DNA of 7,083 nucleotides from a bacterium (GTDB lineage: Bacteria; UBP15; UBA6099; DSWB01). The position numbers and the translations under genes were made by a program. The notes under the pieces are model-generated. The model was not told the origin of the DNA. It ran no database searches and saw only the letters and a program-made list of their open reading frames with translations. Location: contig JAGUYV010000373.1 of assembly GCA_020061125.1 (NCBI GenBank), forward strand, positions 1 through 7,083, written 5' to 3'. Below are positions 1-5,450 of this stretch, piece by piece; within the stretch, counting starts at the first letter, position 1; each line of letters starts with the position of its first letter.

Positions 1-72
1 CGCGGCAAGTGGCAGGGCCGCGCCCGCGCGCGCCGCTTCCGCAAGAAAATCGCGCCGTGTTTTATTGTCCAT
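1..72 (-). CDS. Tat-signal protein, N-terminal fragment (cut by window edge)
   Basis: The minus strand from the ATG at 72 reads 24 codons without a stop and runs off the left edge. The peptide has a twin-arginine signal start: charged residues, then RRDFLAEAARAG and an Ala/Leu stretch, so the product is probably exported folded by the Tat system. The start lies 10 bp after the DUF362 stop codon. A GGG in the stop-codon overlap (TAGGG) and a GGGA just before the ATG could serve ribosome binding. The tight spacing and shared strand suggest one transcript with the DUF362 lipoprotein. Only the signal region is visible, so the mature enzyme cannot be named. Such leaders occur on oxidoreductases, iron-sulfur proteins, sulfatases and more DUF362 proteins. 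Confidence 0.72.
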   Translation of the reverse strand, partial: MDNKTRRDFLAEAARAGAALPLAA

Positions 73-82
73 TCCCGGCACC

Positions 83-1144
83 CTATGCGTTCAGATTTCT
101 GATGGTGATGTTCTTGAGCGAGGCCGCGCCCAGGCGGTGCGCGTCGTCCGCGGCGGTTTTGATGAACTTCGCGGGCCGGCCCTCTTTGGCGAGCGTGGGC
201 AGGCCCTTTTCCCGGCGCTTTTTTTCAATAATGTCCAGACACACCGCATCCAGAGCCACGGGGTCATCGCTTACAATCACGCCCGCGAATTTCCAGGCGT
301 GCGCGGGCTTGTATCCCGGCCCGCCGTGATACTGCGCCAGCGTTGCGTCGCAGATGAACAGCCGCGCCCTGCCCGAAAATTCCGGGAGCGAAAAACAGTC
401 CGCGATGTAGGGATCGCAGTTGTCCGGATGCATTTTGTTGGGATTGTGAATGGCGCCGAACATGTTCTTCATGCATCCGGAAAGGCCGCACAAGTCATGG
501 TCCTTGAGAACCGGCGCGCTGATCAGCGCGTCGCTGTAGCGGGACACAATGCGGCTCACGCGCGAGCCGACTTCTCCGAACAGCGACAGTTCGTTTTCAT
601 AGCCCATGCCCTGGGCGTCGGTGCCGAAAACGCGCGGCCCGCTGCCCGAAAGGTTCAGTTGAAATCCCGCGCGTTCGAGTTCCGCACCCGTGCGGTCGAA
701 GACAAATATCCGGTCCGGAGCCACGCCCGCGGCGCGCAACCCGGCAATAATGCCCTGGGTCAATTCGGGAGTTGTGGACAGTCTGCGGCCCGGCAGACAG
801 TTCACTTTCACGGCCACGCGGTCCGTTGTCCGGAAATACCGGCTCCAGGCTTTTGCGTCGCTTTTTTCCCCGGACAGCTCACGCACGGCTTTCATGAGCA
901 GCGCTTGAACGCGCGCCGCGTCCAGGGTTTCCCCTTTCCACATCCCGGGATCGCGCGCCACGACCACTGTGGCATGGGTCGGCCGTTTGCTCTGCGGCGC
1001 GGGTTTCTGCATGTTTGCGGAGGCCTGCTGCTCTTTGCCGCCCGCGTTGCATCCGATGATGGACGCACCAAGCGCACCCGCGGCCACGCCGCCGGCGGCG
1101 CGGAGAAATTGTCTCCTGGATTCTTTGCGCGTGTGCATTCGCAT
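83..1144 (-). CDS. DUF362-family Tat-exported lipoprotein
   Basis: This 353-residue protein matches the DUF362 family, whose biochemical role is not settled; I infer no reaction. The N-terminus has a Tat motif, SRRQFLRAAGG (residues 9-19). It is followed by a hydrophobic Ala/Gly stretch and a lipobox-like IIGC ending at Cys32, so it is probably a folded protein anchored in a membrane outside the cytoplasm. Residues 37-56 are a polar linker. Family-like segments follow: VAVKVNCL (110-117), a TTPELTQGIIAGLRAAGV region (124-141), FVFDRTG (147-153), SAPVLKDHDLCGLSGCMKN (209-227) and a C-terminal VSDDPVALDAV (291-301). Cysteines at 116, 219, 224, 243, 250 and 265 could bind a metal or cluster, but that is inference. 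The ATG at 1144 is preferred over the one at 1138 because GAAAGG lies 5 nt upstream. The gene is transcribed from its own promoter at 1165-1192, and a second Tat gene follows 10 bp downstream. Confidence 0.87.
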   Translation of the reverse strand: MRMHTRKESRRQFLRAAGGVAAGALGASIIGCNAGGKEQQASANMQKPAPQSKRPTHATVVVARDPGMWKGETLDAARVQALLMKAVRELSGEKSDAKAWSRYFRTTDRVAVKVNCLPGRRLSTTPELTQGIIAGLRAAGVAPDRIFVFDRTGAELERAGFQLNLSGSGPRVFGTDAQGMGYENELSLFGEVGSRVSRIVSRYSDALISAPVLKDHDLCGLSGCMKNMFGAIHNPNKMHPDNCDPYIADCFSLPEFSGRARLFICDATLAQYHGGPGYKPAHAWKFAGVIVSDDPVALDAVCLDIIEKKRREKGLPTLAKEGRPAKFIKTAADDAHRLGAASLKNITIRNLNA

Positions 1145-1164
1145 TGCAGCCTTTCGTTATCAAA

Positions 1165-1192
1165 ATTATAAACGGCCGCGTAGGGGCGTCTA
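1165..1192 (-). promoter_or_regulatory. Promoter for the DUF362 gene
   Basis: On the minus strand a perfect -10 box, TATAAT (1170 to 1165), is preceded by a 16-bp spacer and TAGACG (1192 to 1187), which matches four of six -35 consensus bases. Transcription would start near 1158, about 14 nt before the ATG. The -35 overlaps the first unit of the GTCTACC/GTCTTCC heptad repeat, so changes in that repeat could touch the promoter. Confidence 0.55.
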
Positions 1193-1215
1193 CCGTCTTC
1201 CGTCTACCGTCTTCC
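1188..1215. repeat. Heptanucleotide tandem repeat, GTCTACC/GTCTTCC
   Basis: Four exact 7-bp units alternate as GTCTACC, GTCTTCC, GTCTACC, GTCTTCC at 1188, 1195, 1202 and 1209, making a perfect 14-bp dimer repeated twice. A GCAAAA hexamer repeat (1217-1233, two full units and one partial) follows directly. The tract sits just upstream of the DUF362 promoter. It has no coding capacity that I believe. Confidence 0.9.
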
Positions 1216-1246
1216 GGCAAAAGCAAAAGCAAAGACGGAAGGACAC

Positions 1247-1269
1247 CGCGGAGACGCGGAGTCGCGGAG
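1247..1269. repeat. CGCGGAG array, three units
   Basis: CGCGGAG occurs at 1247-1253, 1255-1261 and 1263-1269, a period of exactly 8 bp with one variable spacer base. It is a variant of the CACGGAG units at 1382-1414 and may have the same origin. The purine-rich stretch continues as GGAGG and GGCGGAG motifs to about 1325. A small GC hairpin (GCGGC-TGC-GCCGC, 1293-1305) lies in this stretch, but it has no T-run on its 3' side on either strand, so I do not call it a terminator. Confidence 0.75.
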
Positions 1270-1381
1270 AAAAGCAGGGAGGGCTTTTTTGGGCGGCTGC
1301 GCCGCTTGGGAGGCGGAGATGCGGAGCTGGCATATTAGCGTGGAAATCATCTGTTGCACATGCGCAAATTAAGGGATTTGA

Positions 1382-1529
1382 CACGGAGAGCACGGAGGCA
1401 CGGAGTACACGGAGGATTATAGGATCGCGCGGCCGCGGGCCGCGCCTTTAGCAGCCTTTTGTTTCCTTGCCCTCTTTGCCTTTGCGTCCGTACTGTCTCC
1501 GTGGCCTCCATGTCTCCGTGTTCTCCATG
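1382..1529. repeat. Inverted pair of CACGGAG arrays with central GC hairpin
   Basis: The left arm has exact CACGGAG units at 1382, 1391, 1399 and 1408. The right arm has CTCCGTG or CTCCATG, the reverse complement form, at 1497, 1506, 1514 and 1523. Unit spacing is 9, 8, 9 in both arms, so the two 33-bp arms can align as an imperfect inverted repeat across an 82-bp middle. Within the middle is a perfect 8-bp stem, GCGCGGCC (1427-1434) and GGCCGCGC (1438-1445), with a GCG loop. The left arm is purine-rich and the right arm pyrimidine-rich on the plus strand. No ORF, transposase or target-site duplication was seen. It could be a non-autonomous mobile repeat or a structured transcript, and neither can be decided here. 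Confidence 0.75.
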
Positions 1530-1575
1530 GTTATCTTTGTTTTTCTCTCCCGGATCAGCAATCTGTCGTTAATTT

Positions 1576-1652
1576 GCCATTTGTCACCTGCACCCTGCAC
1601 CCTACTTTTGCTTTTCCTACACGCTACTCGCTACTCGCTACTCCCTCCTCTC
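1576..1652. repeat. Heptad-phased pyrimidine-rich repeat tract
   Basis: Read in 7-bp steps from 1576, the tract gives GCCATTT, GTCACCT, GCACCCT, GCACCCT, ACTTTTG, CTTTTCC, TACACGC, TACTCGC, TACTCGC, TACTCCC, TCCTCTC. The GCACCCT pair (1590-1603) and the TACTCGC pair (1625-1638) are exact tandem copies, and the units around them are diverged copies in the same phase. It is followed within a few bases by the rhodanese operon promoter. Its 7-bp unit length matches the heptads at 1188-1215, though the sequence differs. Heptameric short tandem repeats are known from heterocystous cyanobacteria (STRR elements); the resemblance here is in unit length only. Confidence 0.8.
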
Positions 1653-1657
1653 CCCCA

Positions 1658-1686
1658 TTGAGCATAACCCGCGCTTCATATACAAT
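1658..1686 (+). promoter_or_regulatory. Promoter for the rhodanese-phosphodiesterase operon
   Basis: TTGAGC (1658-1663, four of six -35 consensus bases) and TACAAT (1681-1686, five of six -10 bases) are separated by the optimal 17 bp. The predicted start of transcription is near 1693, about 30 nt before the GTG start at 1723. The in-frame ATG at 1687 would lie upstream of this transcript, which argues against it as the gene start. Confidence 0.6.
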
Positions 1687-1710
1687 ATGCGGAGCATGCA
1701 ATACACGCGT

Positions 1711-1715
1711 GGAGG
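1711..1715 (+). promoter_or_regulatory. Ribosome-binding site fixing the GTG start
   Basis: GGAGG at 1711-1715 lies 7 nt before GTG 1723. No comparable site precedes the in-frame ATG at 1687 or the ATG at 1696. This decides the start of the rhodanese lipoprotein. Confidence 0.8.
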
Positions 1716-1722
1716 CTTGATC

Positions 1723-2298
1723 GTGAAACAGTACCGCATTTTCGCTCTGATTCTCTTGCTGTGCGCGGCCATGGCCGCATCCATGGGCTGCGACAACAAG
1801 CCCATCGTCAAAGATGTAACGCTCGAAGAAGATGTCGCCATTCCCGAGAGCCTGAAGGCCGCTTCCGAAGAACCCGTGGTCCCGCAGGCCCCGGCGTTCA
1901 GAAGCCTGACAAGGGCCGAATTCGAAACCATGTCCGTGGCCCAGGGCGTGCAGATTCTGAATGTGCTCGAGCCAGGCGAAACCTACCCCGCGCTCGAAAC
2001 CCTGCCCAAAGCCAAAATTACGAATATCCCCCTGCAGCAGCTGCTGACTGGAGATTTCGGAACACTGGACCGGAACAAGAAAGTGATCGCCATCTGCCGC
2101 ACGGGCAACCGCAGCGGACAGGCCGCGGAGTTCCTGGGCCAGAACGGATTCGAGGCGTACAACCTCGAAGGCGGCCTGCTGGGCCTGGCGGAAACCGCAC
2201 CCGCGGACGATGCCGCAGCGCCCACAGACGCCGAGGCGCCCGCGGAAACAGAGGCCGCGGACCCGGCCGCGGAGCCGCAGGCCGCGCCCGTGCAGTGA
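1723..2298 (+). CDS. Rhodanese-domain lipoprotein
   Basis: From the GTG at 1723 the protein has 191 residues. Residues 1-23 form a lipoprotein signal: basic start (MKQYR), hydrophobic core (IFALILLLCAAMAA), then SMGC with the probable lipidated Cys23. The -3 residue is Ser rather than Leu, so the lipobox is not ideal. Asp24 at +2 would favour inner-membrane retention under the E. coli Lol rule; whether that rule holds here is unknown. Residues about 60-153 are a single rhodanese fold (LTRAEFETM, then NIPLQQL, then VIAICRTGNRSGQAAEFL). Cys115 in CRTGNRS is the expected persulfide-carrying residue. The usual GG..W near the domain end reads EGGLLGL, without the Trp. The tail (about 154-191) is an Ala/Pro/Glu/Asp-rich, probably disordered stretch. 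Sulfur transfer or redox is the likely role, with no identified acceptor. It lies 23 bp upstream of the phosphodiesterase gene and probably shares its transcript. Confidence 0.87.
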   Translation: MKQYRIFALILLLCAAMAASMGCDNKPIVKDVTLEEDVAIPESLKAASEEPVVPQAPAFRSLTRAEFETMSVAQGVQILNVLEPGETYPALETLPKAKITNIPLQQLLTGDFGTLDRNKKVIAICRTGNRSGQAAEFLGQNGFEAYNLEGGLLGLAETAPADDAAAPTDAEAPAETEAADPAAEPQAAPVQ

Positions 2299-2321
2299 CA
2301 TCAGACGCCAACGGATAGCCC

Positions 2322-3770
2322 TTGAGCAAAAAACGGCTTGTATTCATTGACATAGACGGCATCAACCCGCAGGTGCTGTACGACATGCTCGACGAGCCTG
2401 GCTCGAACCTGGGCCGCATCGCGGGCCGCGGCGCACGCGTGGAACGCGCCGTCACCGTGTTCCCGGCCGTCACCCTCTGCTGCCAGGCATCCATGTTCAC
2501 CGGGACCTGGCCCGGAACCCACGGCATACTCGGCAATTCCTGGTGGGACCGGTTTTCAAAGCCCCCGCGATTCCGGTATTACACGGACGCGCGCACGGCC
2601 ATGGGCAACTACGGCTACGCCATGTTCGGCTGGCCCACGATCCTGCTGCCCCGCAAGCCAGGACTCCAGTTCGCCAACGACGATTTGAGCAAAAGCGTGG
2701 AAACCATTTACGAAATGGCGCACCGCAAGGGCCTGCGCTCCATGCAGGTGTTCAACCAGTACAGCCGCGGCGTGGACAACTGGGTGGTGCCCTCGCGCAC
2801 GGCCATGATTCTGTTCGCGCTCGCGCACGAGGAACTCCTGCACAACCGGCACTGGGACAAGGCCACCTTCGCCCACCTGTTCCGCGCCATGCGCAAGGGC
2901 GGCGAACTGCCGGACCTCATCGCTTTCTACATCTCCGGGCACGACAACAACAGCCACGAGCACGGCGCGCACGATCAGGCCCAATACTTCAAGAATTTCG
3001 TGGATCCGCTCTTCGGCCGCTTCATCGCCGAATTCGAGAAACACGCCCCGCTCGAGGATTTGTATTTCCTCATCACCTCGGACCACGGACAGGCCAACAC
3101 CATCAAGGACCAGGAGCATGTGGTGGACCACGCGCTGCTGGGCCAGATTCTGGGCGCCGTGGGCGGCGGCGGGTTCCAGCTCGCGGCGCGCAAAAAAGTG
3201 CTGCCCACGGACACGGCCATCGGCAACATGGAAGCGGGCGCGACACAATTCCACCTAATCAACCGCGAGACATTCAACTGGGCCGACCCGCCGCGCTTCG
3301 AGCAGGACATCATGCCCGTGGCCGAGTCGTTCTCGCACTATGGCAAATCCGGCGGGCGCCCGCCGTTCGTGGATTTGCTGCTCGTGCGCCCGGCTCCCGA
3401 TCAGGGTTACATGGTTTTTGAAAACGGCGCGCTCACGGATCTGGAAACCTATTTCGCGGACAAGGACGAGCAATATCCCGACGCCGTGCGCCGCGTGCGC
3501 GGCCTCGAATGCAAGCGCAGCGGCGACATCATTGTGATCCTCGATTATTCGCAGGGGTATTATTTCGGAGACAAACCCAAGGCCGGGGAGCACGGCAACC
3601 TGTGCGCCGCGGACGCGCTCATTCCGTTCGTGGTGTCAGGCCCCGGCATCGCGGACCAGACCATCCCCTTCGCGTCCCTCATAGACGCCGTGCCCACGGC
3701 TGGCGCGCTCCTGGGATTCGACACCTCAAAAGCGCAGGGCCGCAACATCCTCCCGCACGGGGACGAATGA
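2322..3770 (+). CDS. Alkaline phosphatase superfamily nucleotide pyrophosphatase/phosphodiesterase
   Basis: This 482-residue protein has the layout of type I phosphodiesterase/nucleotide pyrophosphatase (NPP) enzymes, which hydrolyse phosphodiester or pyrophosphate bonds with two metal ions. Visible pieces are FIDIDG (9-13, metal ligand Asp12), VFPAVTLCCQASMFTG (46-61, nucleophile Thr51), SGHDNNSHEHG (205-215, Asp208 and His212 with the family D-x3-H spacing), TSDHG (252-256, Asp254 and His255) and GEHGN (422-426, His424). This is a full ligand set, so an active enzyme is expected. The stretch between TSDHG and the last His is long (about 170 residues) and may hold a substrate-specific insertion. 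There is no signal peptide or membrane segment, so it should be cytoplasmic, unlike many NPPs. It starts at TTG 2322 with a modest GGAT upstream; no better start keeps the N-terminal FIDIDG. Substrate is unknown: nucleotide sugars, lipids or phosphonates are all possible. It is likely cotranscribed with the rhodanese lipoprotein. Confidence 0.88.
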   Translation: MSKKRLVFIDIDGINPQVLYDMLDEPGSNLGRIAGRGARVERAVTVFPAVTLCCQASMFTGTWPGTHGILGNSWWDRFSKPPRFRYYTDARTAMGNYGYAMFGWPTILLPRKPGLQFANDDLSKSVETIYEMAHRKGLRSMQVFNQYSRGVDNWVVPSRTAMILFALAHEELLHNRHWDKATFAHLFRAMRKGGELPDLIAFYISGHDNNSHEHGAHDQAQYFKNFVDPLFGRFIAEFEKHAPLEDLYFLITSDHGQANTIKDQEHVVDHALLGQILGAVGGGGFQLAARKKVLPTDTAIGNMEAGATQFHLINRETFNWADPPRFEQDIMPVAESFSHYGKSGGRPPFVDLLLVRPAPDQGYMVFENGALTDLETYFADKDEQYPDAVRRVRGLECKRSGDIIVILDYSQGYYFGDKPKAGEHGNLCAADALIPFVVSGPGIADQTIPFASLIDAVPTAGALLGFDTSKAQGRNILPHGDE

Positions 3771-3809
3771 CCCGTGGCGCACTGTTCAGCAAATTATTTT
3801 TCGTGAAAA

Positions 3810-4898
3810 TCAATCGCCGAAGCTGATGCCGAGGTCGCGCGCGGTGCGCACGAGGTCTCCGTCTGGAGGCACGGTTTTCAGCTTGCCGACGGCGTCCGCC
3901 AGTGGCACGGATTCGATGTTCTGCCCATGCAGGCACACCATGCGATCAAAGCCGCGCTCCACGGCCAGACGCGCGGCGGCCGCGCCGAACCGGGACGCCA
4001 GAATGCGATCAAACGCGCTGGGCGATCCCCCGCGCTGCAAATGCCCGAGCACGGTCACGCGCGTCTCGTGGCCGCTTTTCCGGGCGATGTCGTGAGCCAC
4101 TTTGTGTCCGATGCCGCCCAGCCGCTTGCCGGCGGCGTCGGCATACACGGCGCGCCCGCTTGCGGGCCGTGCTCCCTCGGCCACCACCACGATGCTGAAA
4201 GTGCGGCCCGCATCATGGCGCGCGGCGATGCGCTCGCAAACCCGGCCGATGCGGTAGGGGATCTCCGGGATCAGAATCACATCCGCGCCCCCGGCCACGC
4301 CCGCGGACAACGCGATCCAGCCCGCATCCCGGCCCATGACTTCCAGCGCCATGACCCTGTGGTGGCTTTCGGCCGTGGTGTGCAGCTTGTCTATGGCCTC
4401 GGTGGCCGTGCGCACGGCTGTGTTGAATCCGAATGTGTAATCCGTAGCGGACAGATCGTTGTCTATGGTTTTGGGCACGCCCACCACGGGCATGCCGCGC
4501 AGGGCGAACTCGTGCGCGATGTTCAGGGACCCATCCCCGCCAATCACCACCAGGGCGTCCAGGCCCAGCGCCTTGAACCGGTTCATGACTGTGCGGGACT
4601 TGTCCACGGTCACGGTGCGGCCCTTGCGCGTGGCCGGAAACGCGAACGGGTTGCCGCGGTTGCTGGCCCCGAGAATCGTGCCCCCGCGCGGCAGCAGCCC
4701 GCGCACGCTGTCCGGCGTCAGCTCGTACACGCATCGCCCGTCCCGCACAAGGCCCTCGAATCCGTCCGTGATCCCGAACACCGTCATGCCCAGTTCATTC
4801 ACAGCGGTTTTCACAACCGCCCGGATCACCGCGTTCAGGCCGGGGCAGTCGCCCCCGCCCGTGAGAACCCCGATGCGCTTCACAGCCTGTCCGCTCAT
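3810..4898 (-). CDS. pfkA: 6-phosphofructokinase, mixed ATP/PPi-type signature
   Basis: A 362-residue phosphofructokinase, which phosphorylates fructose 6-phosphate to the 1,6-bisphosphate in glycolysis in the cytoplasm. Motifs in order: GGGDCPG (14-20), GGTILGASNRG (72-82), GGDGS (120-124), PKTIDND (142-148, catalytic base Asp146), MGRDAGW (188-194), PEIPY (211-215) and LGHLQRGGSPSAFDR (284-298). By alignment with E. coli PfkA, Gly123 corresponds to Gly104, the ATP-type residue. Lys143 corresponds to position 124, where ATP enzymes have Gly and PPi enzymes Lys. This Gly/Lys pairing occurs in the mixed group that includes actinobacterial enzymes, so ATP use is favoured but not proven. The ATG at 4898 is chosen because AGGGGAGG (4904-4911) lies 5 nt upstream and the family N-terminus begins there. 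The open frame runs upstream to 5408 without homology. It is convergent with the phosphodiesterase (39-bp gap). Confidence 0.95.
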   Translation of the reverse strand: MSGQAVKRIGVLTGGGDCPGLNAVIRAVVKTAVNELGMTVFGITDGFEGLVRDGRCVYELTPDSVRGLLPRGGTILGASNRGNPFAFPATRKGRTVTVDKSRTVMNRFKALGLDALVVIGGDGSLNIAHEFALRGMPVVGVPKTIDNDLSATDYTFGFNTAVRTATEAIDKLHTTAESHHRVMALEVMGRDAGWIALSAGVAGGADVILIPEIPYRIGRVCERIAARHDAGRTFSIVVVAEGARPASGRAVYADAAGKRLGGIGHKVAHDIARKSGHETRVTVLGHLQRGGSPSAFDRILASRFGAAAARLAVERGFDRMVCLHGQNIESVPLADAVGKLKTVPPDGDLVRTARDLGISFGD

Positions 4899-5048
4899 GC
4901 CTGCCTCCCCTGATGAATTCCGCTTTCGTGATATTTTACACCGCGCCGCACGCCTGCTCCCTGCATGACACGAACAAAATATGATTCGCGGTCCGCGCCG
5001 CCGGGTATAGAGATATTGAGAGCCTGGGGGGACGGGAGGCGCTTCGCC
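4899..5048. promoter_or_regulatory. Divergent promoter region between PFK and STAS genes
   Basis: This 150-bp gap must drive two divergent genes. For PFK, the minus strand has a -10-like TAAAAT (4938 to 4933), about 35 nt before the ATG, without a convincing -35. For the STAS gene, TATGAT (4980-4985) and TATAGA (5006-5011) are -10-like, also without a good -35. A strong GGGAGG (5034-5039) lies 9 nt before ATG 5049. The promoter calls are weak; the region assignment is safer than any box. Confidence 0.35.
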
Positions 5049-5390
5049 ATGCTGCGAATAGAAAAAAAAGAAGACGGCCGGTGCATTATATTGGTGCTGA
5101 ACGGTGAACTCTCTTTCGACACCACGGATCAACTCAAACGCTATGCCGACGACAGCCGCACGCACGACGGCCGGCATCTGGTGCTGGATCTCGCAGGGCT
5201 GGACTTCGTGGACAGTTCCGGGGCCGCGTGCCTGCTGCGACTGCGCACGGACAGCGGCGGCAAAGGGGGCGGGGAGACGGTGCTGGCCTCGGTGCCGCAG
5301 GACATTCATTCCACGCTCATGCGCCTGGGAATCGTGAACAACTACCGCATTTTCAGCAGCGCGGCGGACGCGGCGCTGAAATTGCGCTGA
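5049..5390 (+). CDS. STAS-domain protein, anti-sigma-factor-antagonist type
   Basis: From the ATG at 5049 the protein has 113 residues and is a single STAS domain, like SpoIIAA and RsbV. It opens with a beta-strand pair (MLRIEKKEDGRCIILVLNGE) and the LSFDTTDQLKRY helix start. It then has LVLDLAGLDFVDSSGAACLL, in which Ser56 of DSSG corresponds to the serine phosphorylated in RsbV (Ser56). In that family a partner-switching kinase (anti-sigma factor) phosphorylates the serine and a PP2C-type phosphatase reverses it. The last part (about 76-113) has the expected strand-helix pattern (ETVLASVPQ, then MRLGIVNNYRIF). The start at 5049 is preferred over 4965 because of GGGAGG 9 nt upstream and because the added 28 residues have no STAS homology. 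It stands alone: no sigma factor, kinase or phosphatase is in the window. It could equally regulate a non-sigma partner. Confidence 0.87.
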   Translation: MLRIEKKEDGRCIILVLNGELSFDTTDQLKRYADDSRTHDGRHLVLDLAGLDFVDSSGAACLLRLRTDSGGKGGGETVLASVPQDIHSTLMRLGIVNNYRIFSSAADAALKLR

Positions 5391-5450
5391 CGCTCCACCC
5401 GCATTCATCTGTATTCGGATTGCTTATCAGGAATGCCTGTAATGCCTTGC

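Larger units (their letters stand above)
1145..1722. other. Gene-free, repeat-rich intergenic region (578 bp)
   Basis: This gap separates the divergent DUF362 and rhodanese genes. It contains a promoter at each end and, between them, the heptad repeats, the GCAAAA repeat, the CGCGGAG array and the CACGGAG inverted pair listed separately. On the plus strand 1217-1425 is rich in G and A, and 1447-1660 rich in C and T, with the switch at the GC hairpin. Open frames crossing it have repeat-driven, low-complexity translations and no convincing ribosome-binding site, so I call no gene. The rest (about 1320-1376 and 1530-1570) shows nothing I recognise. Confidence 0.8.

Noticed and set aside
65-1171. 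Long plus-strand open frame (368 codons) opposite the DUF362 gene
   Set aside because: It is the antisense of a clear DUF362 protein in GC-rich DNA. Its translation is rich in Arg, Ala, His and Gly and shows no domain.
1293-1305. Intrinsic terminator at the GCGGC/GCCGC hairpin
   Set aside because: The T-run lies 5' of the hairpin on the plus strand, so it appears as an A-run after the hairpin on the minus strand. Neither fits a terminator.
1188-1652. CRISPR array
   Set aside because: Units are 7-9 bp with spacers of 0-2 bp; CRISPR repeats are about 21-40 bp with spacers of similar length. No cas gene is present.
1467-1661. Small plus-strand ORF (64 codons) in the repeat gap
   Set aside because: The Leu/Ser-rich translation comes from pyrimidine-rich repeats, and there is no ribosome-binding site.
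1687-1722. Upstream ATG start for the rhodanese lipoprotein
   Set aside because: It has no ribosome-binding site, lies before the predicted transcript start, and would put 12 residues ahead of a normal lipoprotein signal.
1624-2301. Minus-strand open frame (225 codons) over the rhodanese gene
   Set aside because: It runs through repeats and opposes a gene with a good promoter, ribosome-binding site and recognised domain. The translation is low complexity.
3771-3809. Bidirectional terminator between the phosphodiesterase and PFK genes
   Set aside because: The 39-bp gap has an AT-rich stretch but no inverted repeat long enough to form a stable stem.
3927-4913. Plus-strand open frame (328 codons) opposite PFK
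   Set aside because: It is the antisense of an unambiguous phosphofructokinase and has a His/Ala/Gly/Arg-rich translation typical of GC-rich shadows.
4899-5408. 170-residue N-terminal extension of the PFK frame
   Set aside because: The extension opposes the STAS gene and has no homology. A strong AGGGGAGG site selects the ATG at 4898.
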